A DNA stretch of 33,157 nt from Desulfobacterales bacterium (GCA_015231595.1 JADGBH010000050.1:1-33157), one strand, 5' to 3'; shown: positions 7,886-16,532, counted from the stretch's first letter. Numbers and translations are program-made. The notes: generated from the letters alone by a model not told the origin.

Positions 7886-10099
7886 TTACTTAATTATTGA
7901 TTCCATTGAAATAGCTGGATGTCCTTTTTCTTTAAGGAATGGAAGAATTTCTTCTTCAGTTATACCAACAGTTTCATCTGCAATTTTATCATAAAGGTCT
8001 GGAACTCCGAGTTCTGCGCCCCTCTTCATAATTCTTTCCTTAATTTCTTCTTTAAGGCTTTTCGGCATCCATACCATTCTTAAAAGCCCACCATCACCAA
8101 CAACAAATTTGCCTTGAGTAACATTGAACTTAGAATGCCCAACAAATCCAGGTGATGATGCTCCACCGCCCATAACACCAGCTAATGTTGTAAACTTCAT
8201 ACCGCAAGGAGTTTCACCTGTATAATCTCTATTTACAGTCATAATACCATTGCAACTTGGAAGAAGAGCGGCAATACATTCGCAACAACCACATGTGGTC
8301 ATTGGGTCTGTAGTCATTGAATAAAAATTATAATGGGTTACAGCACCTCTTGATGCTTTATAAACAAACTCATTAACACCTTTCCACTGCCCAAGCTTTG
8401 GATCAATACATTCACCTTTGACTATAGGCTGGTTAGGTCCGGTAGGATTAATTTCAAAAGATGCTTTGCAGTCCATCCAGTTATAAGCTCCGCAAAGACC
8501 TGTTCTTTCAGGACTTACTGAACATACATGGTTAGGAGCAAAAGACTGACATAAGGTGCATGAATAATAAGTTTCAACATCCTCGTCCTTCATTTTCTCA
8601 ACTCTTTCATCTCTTGTTCTGTATTCTGCTCGTGCCCTTGCAGTTAATTTGTCAACATCTTCTTGATTGGTGTATAAAGTAACCTGAACTTTATCAAGTA
8701 TTTTTTTGAAATCTTGATGGAATTTAGCATGAAGAACAACGCCAATATGTTTCAGTGTGAAACCTTTTTCTACAGCACTTTTACCAAGTCTAATCCATGC
8801 AATATCCCTTTGTCCTATGTGCATAACGCCTTGCATATAGTTAATAAGATGGTGAATCTGACGTTCTAATATCGGCTCGAAATCAGTTTGGAAAGCACGG
8901 CCTGCAACTTGAACATAAATTCCAAGAGGCGAAGAACCGCCTGGTTTTATGTCAGCTATATCAGGACCAACAACTGTTACTTTTCCATCTTCAATTTCGT
9001 TCATTTCAGCCATTTTTACTAATTCTGTAGCTTGAGTTTTTCCTCCGCCCATTTGACAATAAAGCTCTGGCCCTCTAACTCTTTCACCTTCATAAGCAGG
9101 ACCAAATGCAAGAGGAATATCAATATGAGTAACATTAACTTTAAGACCTCTTATTTCGATTGATCTTTGGGTGATTTGGTCATGAGGAACATTCGCAACA
9201 ACGTGTTCATAAGTACATATACCAGTCGGAAGTATTTCAGGAATATCTGTATCAGCGATTGTTGGGAAACCCCAGTTTACACAACCTGCTGCAGCGCCTG
9301 CCCAAGCAGTTCCTACTTCACCAAGAGCGTTTACAAAAGCAAATATTCTATTTTTATTATAAAGAAGTATTTTTTTGTAATCGCCAGGTTTAACACCGCC
9401 GAATGCCATAGCAGCTCTATTTGCAAAGCCAAGAGCATAAACAGCAGAAGAAATATCTGGTCCAAAAGGAACTATTCTTGTATTCCAGCCAATTTGAACT
9501 CCGGCATCAAGAAGTTGTTGAGCAACGCTTGTTCCGTTATGGCCTGATGCAAGGAAAATATAAAGGTTTTTCCTTTGATAGTCTTCAACAATTTGTTTTG
9601 CGATCTCTTTTGTTGGTGCTGCACCTACTATAGCTGCAAAACCAGGAGCGCTACCATCAACAAATTCAACGCCTCTTTTTCTTAAAATAATATCATCAGC
9701 TGCGCCGAGCCAAATTTTACCATTTTCAAGATCAGGTTCTTCTGAGGGATGATATAATCCAGGATTCATCAAGCATTTAATTGCTTCTCTAATTTCAAAA
9801 GCGAAAATTGTAGCCATACCTGCATCCAAAAGAGGACCAAGATAAGGAAGATGATTTACCCTTTTTACATGGGGTGGAAGCAGTTTTCTGCATATATCTA
9901 ATGTTTTTTGCATATCACCAAGGGTTTCTATCTTATGGCCTAAAAGTGAATATATAACTGGAAGATAATAAGCAGTATTAGGGAATCCGACTTTTGTATC
10001 AGCCGTATGGTGTTCAAGAGCTGTTCTATATTCCCCTTCTACCTGTGATACAACATTATAGCCACCTTGAATGGCGGCAAATGCTACTAATTTAGACAT
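7886..10099 (-). CDS. acsB: Acetyl-CoA synthase (CODH/ACS alpha subunit)
   Basis: Condenses CO, the corrinoid-borne methyl group and CoA into acetyl-CoA (or the reverse) at the nickel-iron-sulfur A-cluster. All A-cluster ligands are visible: C514, C517, C526 and C536 bind the [4Fe-4S] cubane (SCTLC, NHVC, GLCG), and the CGC motif at 603-605 (TTCGCCEC) holds the distal nickel. Each lies eight residues beyond its Moorella counterpart. The full bacterial length of 737 residues includes the N-terminal domain that docks on CO dehydrogenase and carries the gas channel; archaeal CdhC lacks it. The C-terminal domain with GETPCGMKFTTLAGVMGGG is complete. ATG start with GGAGG upstream. It lies between acsA/cooS and acsC in the same operon. 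Confidence 0.97.
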   Translation of the reverse strand: MSKLVAFAAIQGGYNVVSQVEGEYRTALEHHTADTKVGFPNTAYYLPVIYSLLGHKIETLGDMQKTLDICRKLLPPHVKRVNHLPYLGPLLDAGMATIFAFEIREAIKCLMNPGLYHPSEEPDLENGKIWLGAADDIILRKRGVEFVDGSAPGFAAIVGAAPTKEIAKQIVEDYQRKNLYIFLASGHNGTSVAQQLLDAGVQIGWNTRIVPFGPDISSAVYALGFANRAAMAFGGVKPGDYKKILLYNKNRIFAFVNALGEVGTAWAGAAAGCVNWGFPTIADTDIPEILPTGICTYEHVVANVPHDQITQRSIEIRGLKVNVTHIDIPLAFGPAYEGERVRGPELYCQMGGGKTQATELVKMAEMNEIEDGKVTVVGPDIADIKPGGSSPLGIYVQVAGRAFQTDFEPILERQIHHLINYMQGVMHIGQRDIAWIRLGKSAVEKGFTLKHIGVVLHAKFHQDFKKILDKVQVTLYTNQEDVDKLTARARAEYRTRDERVEKMKDEDVETYYSCTLCQSFAPNHVCSVSPERTGLCGAYNWMDCKASFEINPTGPNQPIVKGECIDPKLGQWKGVNEFVYKASRGAVTHYNFYSMTTDPMTTCGCCECIAALLPSCNGIMTVNRDYTGETPCGMKFTTLAGVMGGGASSPGFVGHSKFNVTQGKFVVGDGGLLRMVWMPKSLKEEIKERIMKRGAELGVPDLYDKIADETVGITEEEILPFLKEKGHPAISMESIIK

Positions 10100-10189
10100 T
10101 TTTTCCTCCTTCGTTGAGGATTTATTTAAAACCCGTCAAGTATTTTTAATTTCAAATCTAAACTTTAAAATATTTATTGTTATATTTTA

Positions 10190-12217
10190 CTATATTGCTT
10201 CAAGTTTCTGACGATCAGCCATATCCATAAGAACTCTGTCTCTTGCTTTATCAATACCAAGAGCTTTTCGTTTTTTATCGATATGAGCAATCATTTTTTG
10301 AGCCATTTTTATAGGATCAGCTTCAAAAGCCCACATTCCGCCGTAAATCGTTTCAAGACCTTGAGACAAATAGTCTTTAAAAACTGGAGCACCATCTACA
10401 GGGAATTGAACGCCAAATAAGGTATAAACACCGGATGCAACAAAATATTGTCCTATGCTTACAGCTTTTTCACTCATCCATTCTGGAGCTGCTCCCGCTG
10501 CAGGTAAATCGCATATATCATTTCCAAGACCGCCAGCTTTTACAACCTCTGTTGCTGCTAAAAGAATTCTGCTGTTGTCAACACATGATCCTAAATGAAG
10601 AACAGGAGGAATACCTACAGTTTCACAAACTTCGGCAAGGCCTGGACCACAGAATACTTGCGCTGTTTCTGGTGTCAATAAGCCTTCCATAGCGCATGCT
10701 ATACCATTACAGCCTGTTGTAAGAACAATAACATCATTTTTAATAAGTTCTTTTACAAGTATTATATGAGCTTCATTATGTCTTGTTCTTGCGTTATTGC
10801 ATCCTACTACTCCAGCAATACCTCTTATTCTACCATTAATTATATTATCATTTAATGTAAAATAATCACCTCTAAAAGTTCCACCAAGATGATATTTTAT
10901 AGATTCAACGCTAAAACCAGCAATTTGAGTTGCTTTGTGTTTTGGAATCATAACATCAGCGCGCCTATTCTGGAAATTATCAATAGCCATTTTAACTATT
11001 CTCTTAGCATCTTCCATTGCGTGATGTTCGTCAAATTCAATATGAACAACATTATCTTGCTCCATCTTTGCTATTGGATGTGTAGTTATAAGTTTCGTGT
11101 GAAAACATTTTGCTACATTTGCAAGATTTTGAAAAACACACTGAACGTCAACAACCATTGCTTCACAAGCACCAGTTACAATTGCAAGTTCTTGCTGTAA
11201 ATATGTTCCTGCTGGAGGAACTCCATGTCTTTGAAGAATTTCATTACCTGTACAGCAAATTCCGCCAAGCTGAATGCCTTTAGCTCCTTTGGTTTTTGAA
11301 TAATCAATCATTTCTTTTGACTGAGCTGCCGCTACAATCATTTCGGAAAGTATTGGTTCATGTCCATGAATAATAATATTTACATGGTCTGCTTTTAAAA
11401 TTCCAAGATTTGCTTCTGATTGTAATGGGTAAGGTGTTCCAAACATAACATCTTGAAGATCAGTAGCGAGCATAGAACCGCCCCAGCCATCTGCAAGGGC
11501 TGCTCTTGTGCATTGTTTAACAAGATTTTTATAATCTTGATCAACGCCCATGTGAGTTCGATGCATTATTTCTACTACTTCTCTATCAATATTTCTTGGA
11601 AGAACTCCAAGTTTTTTCCATCTTTCATAAAGAGGCTGAGGCGCTCGTTTTAAATAGTTAAGCTCGCCTTCAGGTTTACCCCATTCAGCTAAAGCTACTT
11701 CAGCGACTTCTTTTGCTATTTCGTCAATATCTCTATCTTTCTCTTCTCCGTCAACTTTTACTGTTATTGCAACACCTAAGTGAGGAGCAATTGAAATTAA
11801 TTTATCAACATCCTTTATTCTGTAATCTTTTGTTTCTTTATGGGCAACAGAATAGAAAACTTCGGCTACACCTCTACCGTGATCTGAATGAGCAGCACAT
11901 CCTGCTGCAACCATTCTTGCAAAGTTTCTTGCGGCGATTGTATTAGGTGTCGCGCCGCATAAACCTTTTCTACCGTCATTATTAGGATCTACATCCTTTG
12001 TCAAAGGCAGCCTGCATGGCCCCATTGCACAATTTTTACAGCAGGTCCCTTGTAATCCAAAATTACATTGCTTCATGTTCTCGGCTCTATCAAATACTGT
12101 ATCAATACCGAGTTCTTGAGCCCGCTTAATCATTTGTTGAGTCGCAGGGTCTATAGACGCTGCTATTGGATCAGCTACTTTTGCAGCTTTTTCTACTTTT
12201 TCTTTAACTTCTGCCAT
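10190..12217 (-). CDS. acsA: Anaerobic CO dehydrogenase catalytic subunit (CODH/ACS beta)
   Basis: Nickel-iron enzyme interconverting CO2 and CO; in this operon it supplies CO to AcsB. Also called cooS. Cluster ligands: C51 and C59 (D-cluster bridging the dimer), then C60, C63, C68 and C87 (B-cluster). The gap before C87 is a few residues longer than in enzymes I can recall. C-cluster ligands follow: H283 in HGHEP, cysteines near 320 (GGICC) and 359, and GVVGC, TTGCNG and HLGSC further on. Length 675 fits the ACS-bound type. The first 45 residues are an Ala/Lys/Glu-rich helix. Neighbours acsD and acsB show it is the biosynthetic/acetyl-CoA-cleaving form rather than a monofunctional respiratory CODH. 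No cooC-type nickel-insertion ATPase lies in the window. ATG with AGGAGG eight bases upstream. Confidence 0.96.
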   Translation of the reverse strand: MAEVKEKVEKAAKVADPIAASIDPATQQMIKRAQELGIDTVFDRAENMKQCNFGLQGTCCKNCAMGPCRLPLTKDVDPNNDGRKGLCGATPNTIAARNFARMVAAGCAAHSDHGRGVAEVFYSVAHKETKDYRIKDVDKLISIAPHLGVAITVKVDGEEKDRDIDEIAKEVAEVALAEWGKPEGELNYLKRAPQPLYERWKKLGVLPRNIDREVVEIMHRTHMGVDQDYKNLVKQCTRAALADGWGGSMLATDLQDVMFGTPYPLQSEANLGILKADHVNIIIHGHEPILSEMIVAAAQSKEMIDYSKTKGAKGIQLGGICCTGNEILQRHGVPPAGTYLQQELAIVTGACEAMVVDVQCVFQNLANVAKCFHTKLITTHPIAKMEQDNVVHIEFDEHHAMEDAKRIVKMAIDNFQNRRADVMIPKHKATQIAGFSVESIKYHLGGTFRGDYFTLNDNIINGRIRGIAGVVGCNNARTRHNEAHIILVKELIKNDVIVLTTGCNGIACAMEGLLTPETAQVFCGPGLAEVCETVGIPPVLHLGSCVDNSRILLAATEVVKAGGLGNDICDLPAAGAAPEWMSEKAVSIGQYFVASGVYTLFGVQFPVDGAPVFKDYLSQGLETIYGGMWAFEADPIKMAQKMIAHIDKKRKALGIDKARDRVLMDMADRQKLEAI

Positions 12218-12295
12218 CAGAGGTTCCTCCTCGTATTAAATTTATGCGAAAGTTATTTAAACTTAAAATTAGTTCAAATAATAAAATTATAGTTC

Positions 12296-13855
12296 TTATA
12301 AAGAAATTCTTCTGTGAACTCTGTCGAGTCTTGCAACCATTTTATCAAGCTGAGATTTTTGTTCAGAAGCCGCAGTCATTGAAACTTCTCCTTCTTTAGA
12401 AGTTCTCTTGCCTTTAAGTGCTTCTCTTTCTTTTGCTCTCTGCTCTCTTATAGCTGCTTCGTCAGCTTCACGTTTTGCTATTTCTGCTGCTTTAGCCTTT
12501 GCTTCAGCTTCGGCTTTTGATTTTGCATCAGCTTCTGCTTTTGCTTTTGCATCGGCTTCTGCTTTTGCCTTTGCAGCAGCATCTGCTTTTGCCTTTGCCT
12601 CTGCGTCAGCTTTAGCCTTAGCATCGGCTTCAGCCTTAGCTTTTGCATCAGCTTCGGCTTTTGCTTTTGCATCATCTGCTTTAGGTGCTTCAACGTTAGG
12701 TGCGGCAGACTCAGCTTTTACTTCCGGTTTTTTAGCTTCAGGCGCTGGAGCTGCTTTCACTTCTGGAGCCTTTGGCTTTTCTGTTGCTGGAGCCGCAGCT
12801 TTAGCTTTTTCTTCTTCTATTTTAGTATCAGGAGCTGGAGAAATAGCCGCATAATCAATATTAGCTTCTGCTAATTTTTTAGCTATAGGAGCAATATCTG
12901 TAGCTACTCCTTTATCCATAATGAGCTTAATAAATGATTTAACCATTCTTATAGCTTCAGGATGTCTCATGATAAGAATATCAGAACCTGCTAGAAGATA
13001 AGTAACAGCGCCAACAGCTTCCATCAAGACTCCTCGTCTTTCAGGGTCTCCGAGTGCAGGAGCGTCTTGAGCTGTTAATTTTGCTTCTTTACATTTCCAA
13101 ACTTCATTTCCAAGATTATTTATTACAGGATATTGAAGTTTATCATCACCTTGGGAAAGAGCCGCCATTTTAAGTCTTTCCATAACTGAATATGAATATT
13201 CAAGACCATATCCAAGACCACCTGTTGTTGGATCAATGATGATTCTGTCTGTAGGAACTCCAAGATTTTCTAAAAGGATATTAATTTGTTTTGCAAGGTT
13301 TACGTCAATAGGAGAAGATGAAATAATTACGTGGCCATAACCCATGGCACTTGCACCAACTCCTTTATGATTTTTATCTTCAACAGGGCCTATTGTTAAA
13401 TTAAGTCCCTGACATTCTTCGCAAACTTTTTTTAAAACTTCTTCATCTTTTTTTGGGTTTGCACAACCCCATACAATTAAAGGAACATTTATCGCTTCTG
13501 CAACTTTCTTTACTGTAGCGGCAGCAGCTTCTGGACTTGCGTCTTTACCATTTGGATCAACGCTTTTGAGTTGAAGAACTATCATATCAGCTCCAAACTC
13601 ATTAACACATTTATTTGCCCAAGCTACAGGGTCAGAAGCAACATCCTTAAAATTAACAATAGCGGCTTCCGGCCATTCTTCAGGTTCCATATCCCAAATT
13701 TCCATAGCTATTTTAGGACTGTTGGGCATGTTTCCTTCAAATAAATAAAATGGATAACATGTTTCTCCACCTACATTAAGAGCCTTATCACCTTTGCCAA
13801 TGGCAATTTCTTTTATTTTACCTGCATAGGTTTCTTTAAAAATTTCAAAGCCCAA
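12296..13855 (-). CDS. acsD: Corrinoid/iron-sulfur protein small subunit with long Ala/Lys/Glu-rich C-terminal extension
   Basis: Residues 1 to about 335 are the small (beta/delta) subunit of the corrinoid iron-sulfur protein, a TIM barrel that pairs with AcsC to hold the cobamide. Recognisable segments are GGETCYPFYLFEGNMPN, MEIWDMEP, DMIVLQLKSVDPNGKD, PLIVWGCANPKKD, IIIDPTTGGLGYGLEYSYS and DILIMRHPEAI. A typical subunit ends at about 310-325 residues, but this one runs to 519. Residues 340-395 are Pro/Ala/Glu/Lys-rich. Residues 395-457 are octapeptide repeats of the AKAKAEAD type. Residues 458-490 are a charged helix, and 495-519 (QLDKMVARLDRVHRRI) look like a short amphipathic helix. It is all one open frame with no sign of fusion by frameshift. 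The start codon is TTG behind AAGGAGG six bases upstream. First gene of the acs operon. Core assignment is very sure; the role of the tail is unknown. Confidence 0.93.
   Translation of the reverse strand: MGFEIFKETYAGKIKEIAIGKGDKALNVGGETCYPFYLFEGNMPNSPKIAMEIWDMEPEEWPEAAIVNFKDVASDPVAWANKCVNEFGADMIVLQLKSVDPNGKDASPEAAAATVKKVAEAINVPLIVWGCANPKKDEEVLKKVCEECQGLNLTIGPVEDKNHKGVGASAMGYGHVIISSSPIDVNLAKQINILLENLGVPTDRIIIDPTTGGLGYGLEYSYSVMERLKMAALSQGDDKLQYPVINNLGNEVWKCKEAKLTAQDAPALGDPERRGVLMEAVGAVTYLLAGSDILIMRHPEAIRMVKSFIKLIMDKGVATDIAPIAKKLAEANIDYAAISPAPDTKIEEEKAKAAAPATEKPKAPEVKAAPAPEAKKPEVKAESAAPNVEAPKADDAKAKAEADAKAKAEADAKAKADAEAKAKADAAAKAKAEADAKAKAEADAKSKAEAEAKAKAAEIAKREADEAAIREQRAKEREALKGKRTSKEGEVSMTAASEQKSQLDKMVARLDRVHRRISL
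12485..12673 (-). repeat. 24-bp tandem repeat encoding Ala/Lys/Glu/Asp octapeptides in acsD
   Basis: About eight imperfect 24-base units encode AKAKAEAD variants (residues 395-457 of AcsD). The wobble positions differ between units while the peptide is kept, which suggests the repeat is old and the protein sequence is under selection, rather than a recent slippage product. Confidence 0.85.
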
Positions 13856-14048
13856 TCTTAACCTCCTTAATGCTCTTCAAAATTAAGCCTAATAAATTTT
13901 AGGAGTTTTATTTTTAATTTTGATTAATTTTTTGTTTTACCTTGACCGTAATTCTAAAAAAGTTTTTATTCCTAAAGTCTCCCTCCTTTTTTATTTATTT
14001 TATCTTAAATCCATAAAAATGGAATAATTCTCAATACTGAAATATGAC
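13856..14048 (-). promoter_or_regulatory. Long 5' leader of the acs operon
   Basis: If transcription starts just after the predicted -10 site, the mRNA has about 185 untranslated bases before the acsD TTG. The leader is A/T-rich. It holds a second, orphan SD-like AAGGAGGG near 13980-13990 with no start codon in range, a weak CCTAA/TTAGG hairpin near 13890-13902, and the true SD AAGGAGG at 13862-13868. I recognise no known riboswitch, and in particular no cobalamin-box motif. The rest of the murJ-acsD gap (14078-14185) shows nothing beyond A/T-rich sequence. Confidence 0.4.
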
Positions 14049-14077
14049 GCTATATATCATGAATAAAATTTTGTCAA
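14049..14077 (-). promoter_or_regulatory. Sigma-70-like promoter for the acs operon
   Basis: On the minus strand, a perfect TTGACA (14072-14077) is followed after 17 bases by TATAGC (14049-14054); TATATA at a 15-base spacing is an alternative -10. It lies between murJ and acsD, in the only long gap ahead of the operon. Confidence 0.6.
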
Positions 14078-14185
14078 CAAATCAAGTTTTTTAGTTTAAT
14101 GTTTTGAAATCATAATTGTTTTGATTGTTAGCCAACACATATAGTTCTATGCATTCAAAAGGATAAATTAAAAATTTCCAGCCCC

Positions 14186-15757
14186 TTATGTTTTTTTTCT
14201 TATTTTTTTTAATAGTTTTAAACCTATTTCTGAAAATTCTTTTATTCCAAAAATATAGGCAAACGTTAAAAGCATAAAGACAAAGACAAATGTGTTTAAT
14301 AGCGCTGAGTTCATATTGCCTAATAAAGTTGAATTGTTAAAAAATTCAAAAATATTATTTTTAAGCCAATTGCTTAATAAACCAATAATTAAGCTTATAA
14401 ATATTATTTTAGTAAAAAAACTATAAACATAAATGGCTTCTTTATTTTTTGTTTTTTTATTCCATAAAATAAATAAGAGAAAGACTTGTAAAAATGCTGA
14501 AACAGATATAGCTGCAGCAACTCCTTGAGCCTGCATGATTTTTATTCCGATCATATAAATTGGAATGCTTGATATTACAGCCATTGTTCCGAAAATAGCA
14601 GGGAAAATAGTATTTTGCATAGCATAATACGCTCTTGATACAACGGTTTGAGTCGCAAAAGCGAAAGCGCCAGGCATGATACATATTAGAATATTTGAGG
14701 TTAATTGAGTTGCACTGCTGTCAAACTTGCCCCTCTGGAAAAGAATAAAAATTATTTCATGCCTTAAAATTATAAAAAGCACTGAAAAAGGTATAACTAA
14801 ACAAAGATATTTTAATGTTTTGTTTAAAAGCTGATTCATTTCAAATATTTTACCATCTGAAAAAAGCCTTGCCATAAATGGAAAAGAAGCTGTTCCTATA
14901 GCTTGGCCAAAGATCCCTGAAAGTATTAGCATTACCCTTAAACTATAATTTAAAGCAGCTATACTTCCTGAGGAAAGATATGTGCCGAAATATCTTAAAA
15001 AAAATTCTGCAGAAAAAGTCATAGAAAGACCTAAAATTAAAGGTAACGTAAGAAAAATATATTTTTTTAAATCCGGATGAAATAAATTAAATATTAATTT
15101 AAATTTCAATCCCGATTTTTTTGCCCCTATAGCCTGAATCATAAAATTTCCAATAAAAGCTCCAGCAAGAACACCCCATGAAAATCCTTCAATCCCAATT
15201 AAAGGAGAAAGCATTATGCCTCCAATTATAATTCCAAGATTATAAACGAGTGGAGCAAGAGCTGGAATCGAAAATTTTTCTTTGGAAAACTGCACAGCCA
15301 TAAACATTCCTCCAGCGAAAAAGAAAAATTGAGCTGGAATTATTATTCGAGTCATTCTTATAGCTTTTTCGAGGATCAAAGGATCTTTAATACCTGGAGC
15401 AGTTATAGATACAAGTTGAGGTGCAAAAATTTCGCATATAATTATGAACAATATTAACATGCTTCCAAATCCGTTAAAAATTATTGAAAAAACTTTCCAT
15501 CCTTCTTCTTCCTTGTTTTTAGAAAGATATTCTGAAAAAATAGGGATAAATGTGACCGAAAGAAAACCGCTAGCTACAATATGATTTAGTATTTCTGGAA
15601 TGACAAAGGCTATTTGATAAGCATCTACGTCTAAAGATGTGCCGCCTTTATAGGCAATTACAATTTCCCGTAAAAGGCCTATTAGCCTGCTAAGAAAAAC
15701 TGAAGCCATCATTATTAGTGAGGCTATACTCACTTTTTTATAAAGAGACTTGTTCAT
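14186..15757 (-). CDS. murJ: Lipid II flippase MurJ (MviN family)
   Basis: Inner-membrane flippase that moves the peptidoglycan precursor lipid II to the periplasmic face. The 523-residue protein has about 14 hydrophobic helices. Family signatures visible are ASLIMMASVFLSRLIGLLREIVIAY at the N-terminus, with the GLLRE motif and its conserved Arg, DAYQIAFVIPEILNHIVASGFLSVTFIPIF in the next helices, and FLTLPLILGLSMTFSAEFFLRYF in the middle of the protein. QRGKFDSSATQL is the usual MurJ loop. Length is normal. ATG start with only a weak GGAT upstream. It is separated from acsD by 330 bases and from the upstream small gene by about 260 bases, so it is probably transcribed alone. Confidence 0.93.
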   Translation of the reverse strand: MNKSLYKKVSIASLIMMASVFLSRLIGLLREIVIAYKGGTSLDVDAYQIAFVIPEILNHIVASGFLSVTFIPIFSEYLSKNKEEEGWKVFSIIFNGFGSMLILFIIICEIFAPQLVSITAPGIKDPLILEKAIRMTRIIIPAQFFFFAGGMFMAVQFSKEKFSIPALAPLVYNLGIIIGGIMLSPLIGIEGFSWGVLAGAFIGNFMIQAIGAKKSGLKFKLIFNLFHPDLKKYIFLTLPLILGLSMTFSAEFFLRYFGTYLSSGSIAALNYSLRVMLILSGIFGQAIGTASFPFMARLFSDGKIFEMNQLLNKTLKYLCLVIPFSVLFIILRHEIIFILFQRGKFDSSATQLTSNILICIMPGAFAFATQTVVSRAYYAMQNTIFPAIFGTMAVISSIPIYMIGIKIMQAQGVAAAISVSAFLQVFLLFILWNKKTKNKEAIYVYSFFTKIIFISLIIGLLSNWLKNNIFEFFNNSTLLGNMNSALLNTFVFVFMLLTFAYIFGIKEFSEIGLKLLKKIRKKT

Positions 15758-15961
15758 TTTATTTATAAATCCTAATTATTAGTAGTAAAAATATGTAACA
15801 AGAACGATTTAATAATCCATTTTTTTAAACCTATATGTATTAGTATAATATATGGAGAATGTAAAATGAAAGTTACTGTTTACTGTTTAGGCGGAAGGAA
15901 CTTTTTTAGAGATGATATGAGGTAAATACAAGACTGGAATATTGAAAAAATCAAATTTTAT

Positions 15962-16000
15962 GAGTCAGTATTAACAGATATTAATGATAAATACTGACTC
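15962..16000 (-). terminator. Strong hairpin after the small unknown gene
   Basis: GAGTCAGTATT and AATACTGACTC form an 11-pair perfect stem with a 17-base loop. On the minus strand it follows the stop of the gene at 16016-16348 and is itself followed by an A/T-rich stretch with a T-run, so a terminator is the simplest reading. The rest of the 15758-16015 gap holds only a 19-codon frame that I do not call as a gene. Confidence 0.5.
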
Positions 16001-16015
16001 AGCTTTTCTAAAAGG

Positions 16016-16348
16016 CTAAAAAGCATCTAATGTATTTATTGTAAAATCTCCGTCTAATAATTTAAATGCTTCTTCAATATCAATCCAGTCTTCTACCCTG
16101 CTTTTAAGGCCTTCTATAGATTCAAAACCTTTCGCATATCGTTCCTTGATATACTCATTGACTTCTTGCTCATCATCCTCACTAAACTCATAAATTGTAA
16201 TTGTTTTAACAATATTTTCTTCTTCATTGTTAGAAACATAAGGACCAGAAATAGTAACACGTGGAGGATGAGTTTTAATTTTTAAAAATTTTTCTGCGAC
16301 TTTTTCCGCAATATCCATGGAAAACGTTAAAAAACCTATCTTTATCAT
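16016..16348 (-). CDS. Small acidic protein of unknown function
   Basis: I do not recognise a family with confidence. The 110-residue product begins MIKIGFLTFSMDIAEKVAEKF and has an alternating strand/helix pattern: a first strand, an amphipathic helix, TISGPYVSNNEEENIVKTITIYEF as a strand pair with a polar loop, then helices rich in Glu/Asp (EQEVNEYIKERY, RVEDWIDIEEAFKLL). This suggests a small alpha/beta cytoplasmic protein, perhaps a ferredoxin-like fold. A longer reading from a TTG at 16372 is possible, but an AGGGGA lies about ten bases before the ATG at 16348, which I prefer. It stands alone between murJ and tRNA-His, with its own hairpin terminator. Confidence 0.7.
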   Translation of the reverse strand: MIKIGFLTFSMDIAEKVAEKFLKIKTHPPRVTISGPYVSNNEEENIVKTITIYEFSEDDEQEVNEYIKERYAKGFESIEGLKSRVEDWIDIEEAFKLLDGDFTINTLDAF

Positions 16349-16486
16349 TTTTTTTAATTCCCCTTTTAGCAAAGAAGGTTAAAAGTTAAATATTCTAAAC
16401 AGAGTTTGTATTATATTATTAACTTTATTAATTCAACTACTTTATATAATTTTATTAAATTGAAATAAATTTTGATAAAAATAATC

Positions 16487-16513
16487 TTGATATAAGATAA
16501 AAAATAATATAAT
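16487..16513 (+). promoter_or_regulatory. Promoter of tRNA-His
   Basis: TTGATA (16487-16492) and a perfect TATAAT (16508-16513) are 15 bases apart, ending 20 bases before the mature tRNA start. The spacing is short, but the position and the -10 match support it. Confidence 0.5.
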
Positions 16514-16532
16514 AGTAGCTCGTTCATTTAAT

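Noticed and set aside
9167..9633. Plus-strand frames of 126 and 70 codons inside acsB
   Set aside because: Antisense shadows of a strongly conserved gene, rich in Ser/Cys/Tyr, with no start signals.
12478..12693. Lys/Gln/Met-rich frame on the minus strand inside acsD
   Set aside because: Another reading frame of the same 24-base repeat, low-complexity and without a start signal.
12408..12854. 148-codon Ala/Ser/Phe-rich frame on the plus strand inside acsD
   Set aside because: It is the antisense image of the Ala/Lys/Glu repeat region; the repetitive composition removes stops on both strands. No ribosome site or family.
15866..15925. 19-codon plus-strand frame (MKVTVYCLGGRNFFRDDMR) with a TATAAT and GGAG ahead
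   Set aside because: Too short to support, and the TATAAT is only 17 bases before the ATG. It could be a decayed gene start, but nothing else of a gene is visible.
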